From JALHMQ01 sp020248785 (GTDB lineage Bacteria; Pseudomonadota; Gammaproteobacteria; Burkholderiales; Burkholderiaceae_F): a DNA stretch of 5,358 nt. The position numbers and the translations under genes were made by a program. The stretch is from positions 1 to 5,358 of the forward strand of contig JBKDNL010000218.1 of the NCBI GenBank assembly GCA_046343415.1, given 5' to 3'. Shown here in pieces: positions 5,093 through 5,358 of this stretch; the stretch's first letter is position 1, and each line of letters starts with the position of its first letter. Under the pieces are notes generated by a model, which saw nothing but the letters and a program-made list of their open reading frames with translations, was not told where the DNA came from and ran no database searches.

Positions 5093-5357
5093 CGCGCGCG
5101 GGCCGTGACTCGCCTTTTTCGTCCTTGATGCCTTGCTCATGAGAAACAAAACCGGTTGAGGGGGTTTTTCCTGCCGGCACGGGCGTCGGCGTGACTGCGA
5201 ACCCGAGCGCGGCGGCTCGTCGCTTGAGGGCTGCGATGCTGCGCTGGCGCTGCTGCTCTTCGTCGTGCTGCTGGCCCTGATCGACGTAGGCTTCACCGCG
5301 CGTGAGCATGAAGTACCCCATCCGGGCCAGCTTGTGGGCGGTGGCGGTATTGGCCCG
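5046..5357 (-). CDS. Transposase C-terminal part, probably IS110 family (cut by window edge)
   Basis: The frame is open to the right window edge, giving 103 visible residues; the N-terminus lies outside. The segment ANTATAHKLARMGYFMLTRG, then EAYVDQGQQ, EEQQRQRS and ALKRRAAALGF, is the C-terminal signature I associate with IS110-family (DEDD, Transposase_20-type) transposases of Burkholderiales. The assignment is from memory of the family, without a search. The catalytic serine region would lie before this part or outside the window. Family resemblance ends near LGFAVTPTPVPA (to about 5170). The remaining roughly 40 residues look unrelated, and the last 15 are simply the antisense of the cyaY 3' end. 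The true stop therefore seems lost, by truncation of the element or a frameshift near its end. It may be a pseudogene. Confidence 0.65.
   Translation of the reverse strand, partial: RANTATAHKLARMGYFMLTRGEAYVDQGQQHDEEQQRQRSIAALKRRAAALGFAVTPTPVPAGKTPSTGFVSHEQGIKDEKGESRPARVTPASARCPVRLASK
5087..5119 (+). terminator. Possible cyaY terminator
   Basis: GAGT 5087-5090 pairs with ACTC 5108-5111 and, past one mismatch, ACG 5092-5094 pairs with CGT 5104-5106, with a GC-rich loop. Three bases later come five T residues at 5115-5119. The stem starts within the cyaY stop region and is imperfect, so this is a weak intrinsic-terminator candidate. Confidence 0.35.
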
Positions 5358-5358
5358 C
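5140..5358 (-). mobile_element. End of an insertion sequence next to cyaY
   Basis: The transposase fragment marks an insertion sequence whose 3' end abuts cyaY. The left boundary is estimated: it must lie between the cyaY stop (5092) and the end of recognisable transposase (about 5170). No terminal inverted repeat or target duplication can be shown, since the other end is outside the window. A palindrome, TGCCGGCA, lies at 5172-5179. If only 50-70 bp of non-coding DNA belong to the element on this side, there is little room for a bridge RNA there, so an intact element would need it on the other side. Confidence 0.5.

Overview
The window is GC-rich chromosomal DNA from a proteobacterium, most likely a betaproteobacterium of the order Burkholderiales. 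The evidence is the protein sequences and the block cyaY <> lptM-lysA (divergent), with the methionine-sulfoxide repair pair msrP-msrQ converging on lysA. I recognise the families by their motifs. The genus cannot be fixed from this window.

Layout. Positions 1-412 have no convincing gene, but the region is unusually full of perfect inverted repeats. Five hairpins lie almost back to back at 36-181, more follow at 213-276, and a 15-bp interrupted stem sits at 363-398 just beyond the guaC stop. guaC (GMP reductase) runs leftward at 413-1465. Its upstream region holds a textbook intrinsic terminator on the guaC strand, about 38 nt before the start codon. Rightward from 1630 come msrP (Tat-exported molybdopterin catalytic subunit) and msrQ (haem membrane subunit), a two-gene operon for repairing oxidised methionine in periplasmic proteins. 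Leftward from 4708 come lptM (small outer-membrane lipoprotein) and lysA (diaminopimelate decarboxylase). The lysA and msrQ stop codons share one CTAG, so no intergenic terminator fits between them. cyaY (bacterial frataxin) runs rightward from 4760, divergent from lptM across 51 bp that contain a 12-bp-period tandem repeat.

The right end (about 5140-5358) is the 3' end of a transposase gene, probably IS110 family, running leftward from beyond the window. Its frame has no stop until it has read into the antisense of cyaY, which suggests a truncated or fused element end.

The genes are mostly housekeeping: purine salvage, envelope protein repair, lysine and peptidoglycan precursor synthesis, LPS-transport assembly, and iron-sulfur/iron homeostasis. 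The parts not explained by known genes are the hairpin chain at 36-181 (a candidate structured RNA, probably read on the + strand), the guaC leader terminator, and the transposase/cyaY junction.
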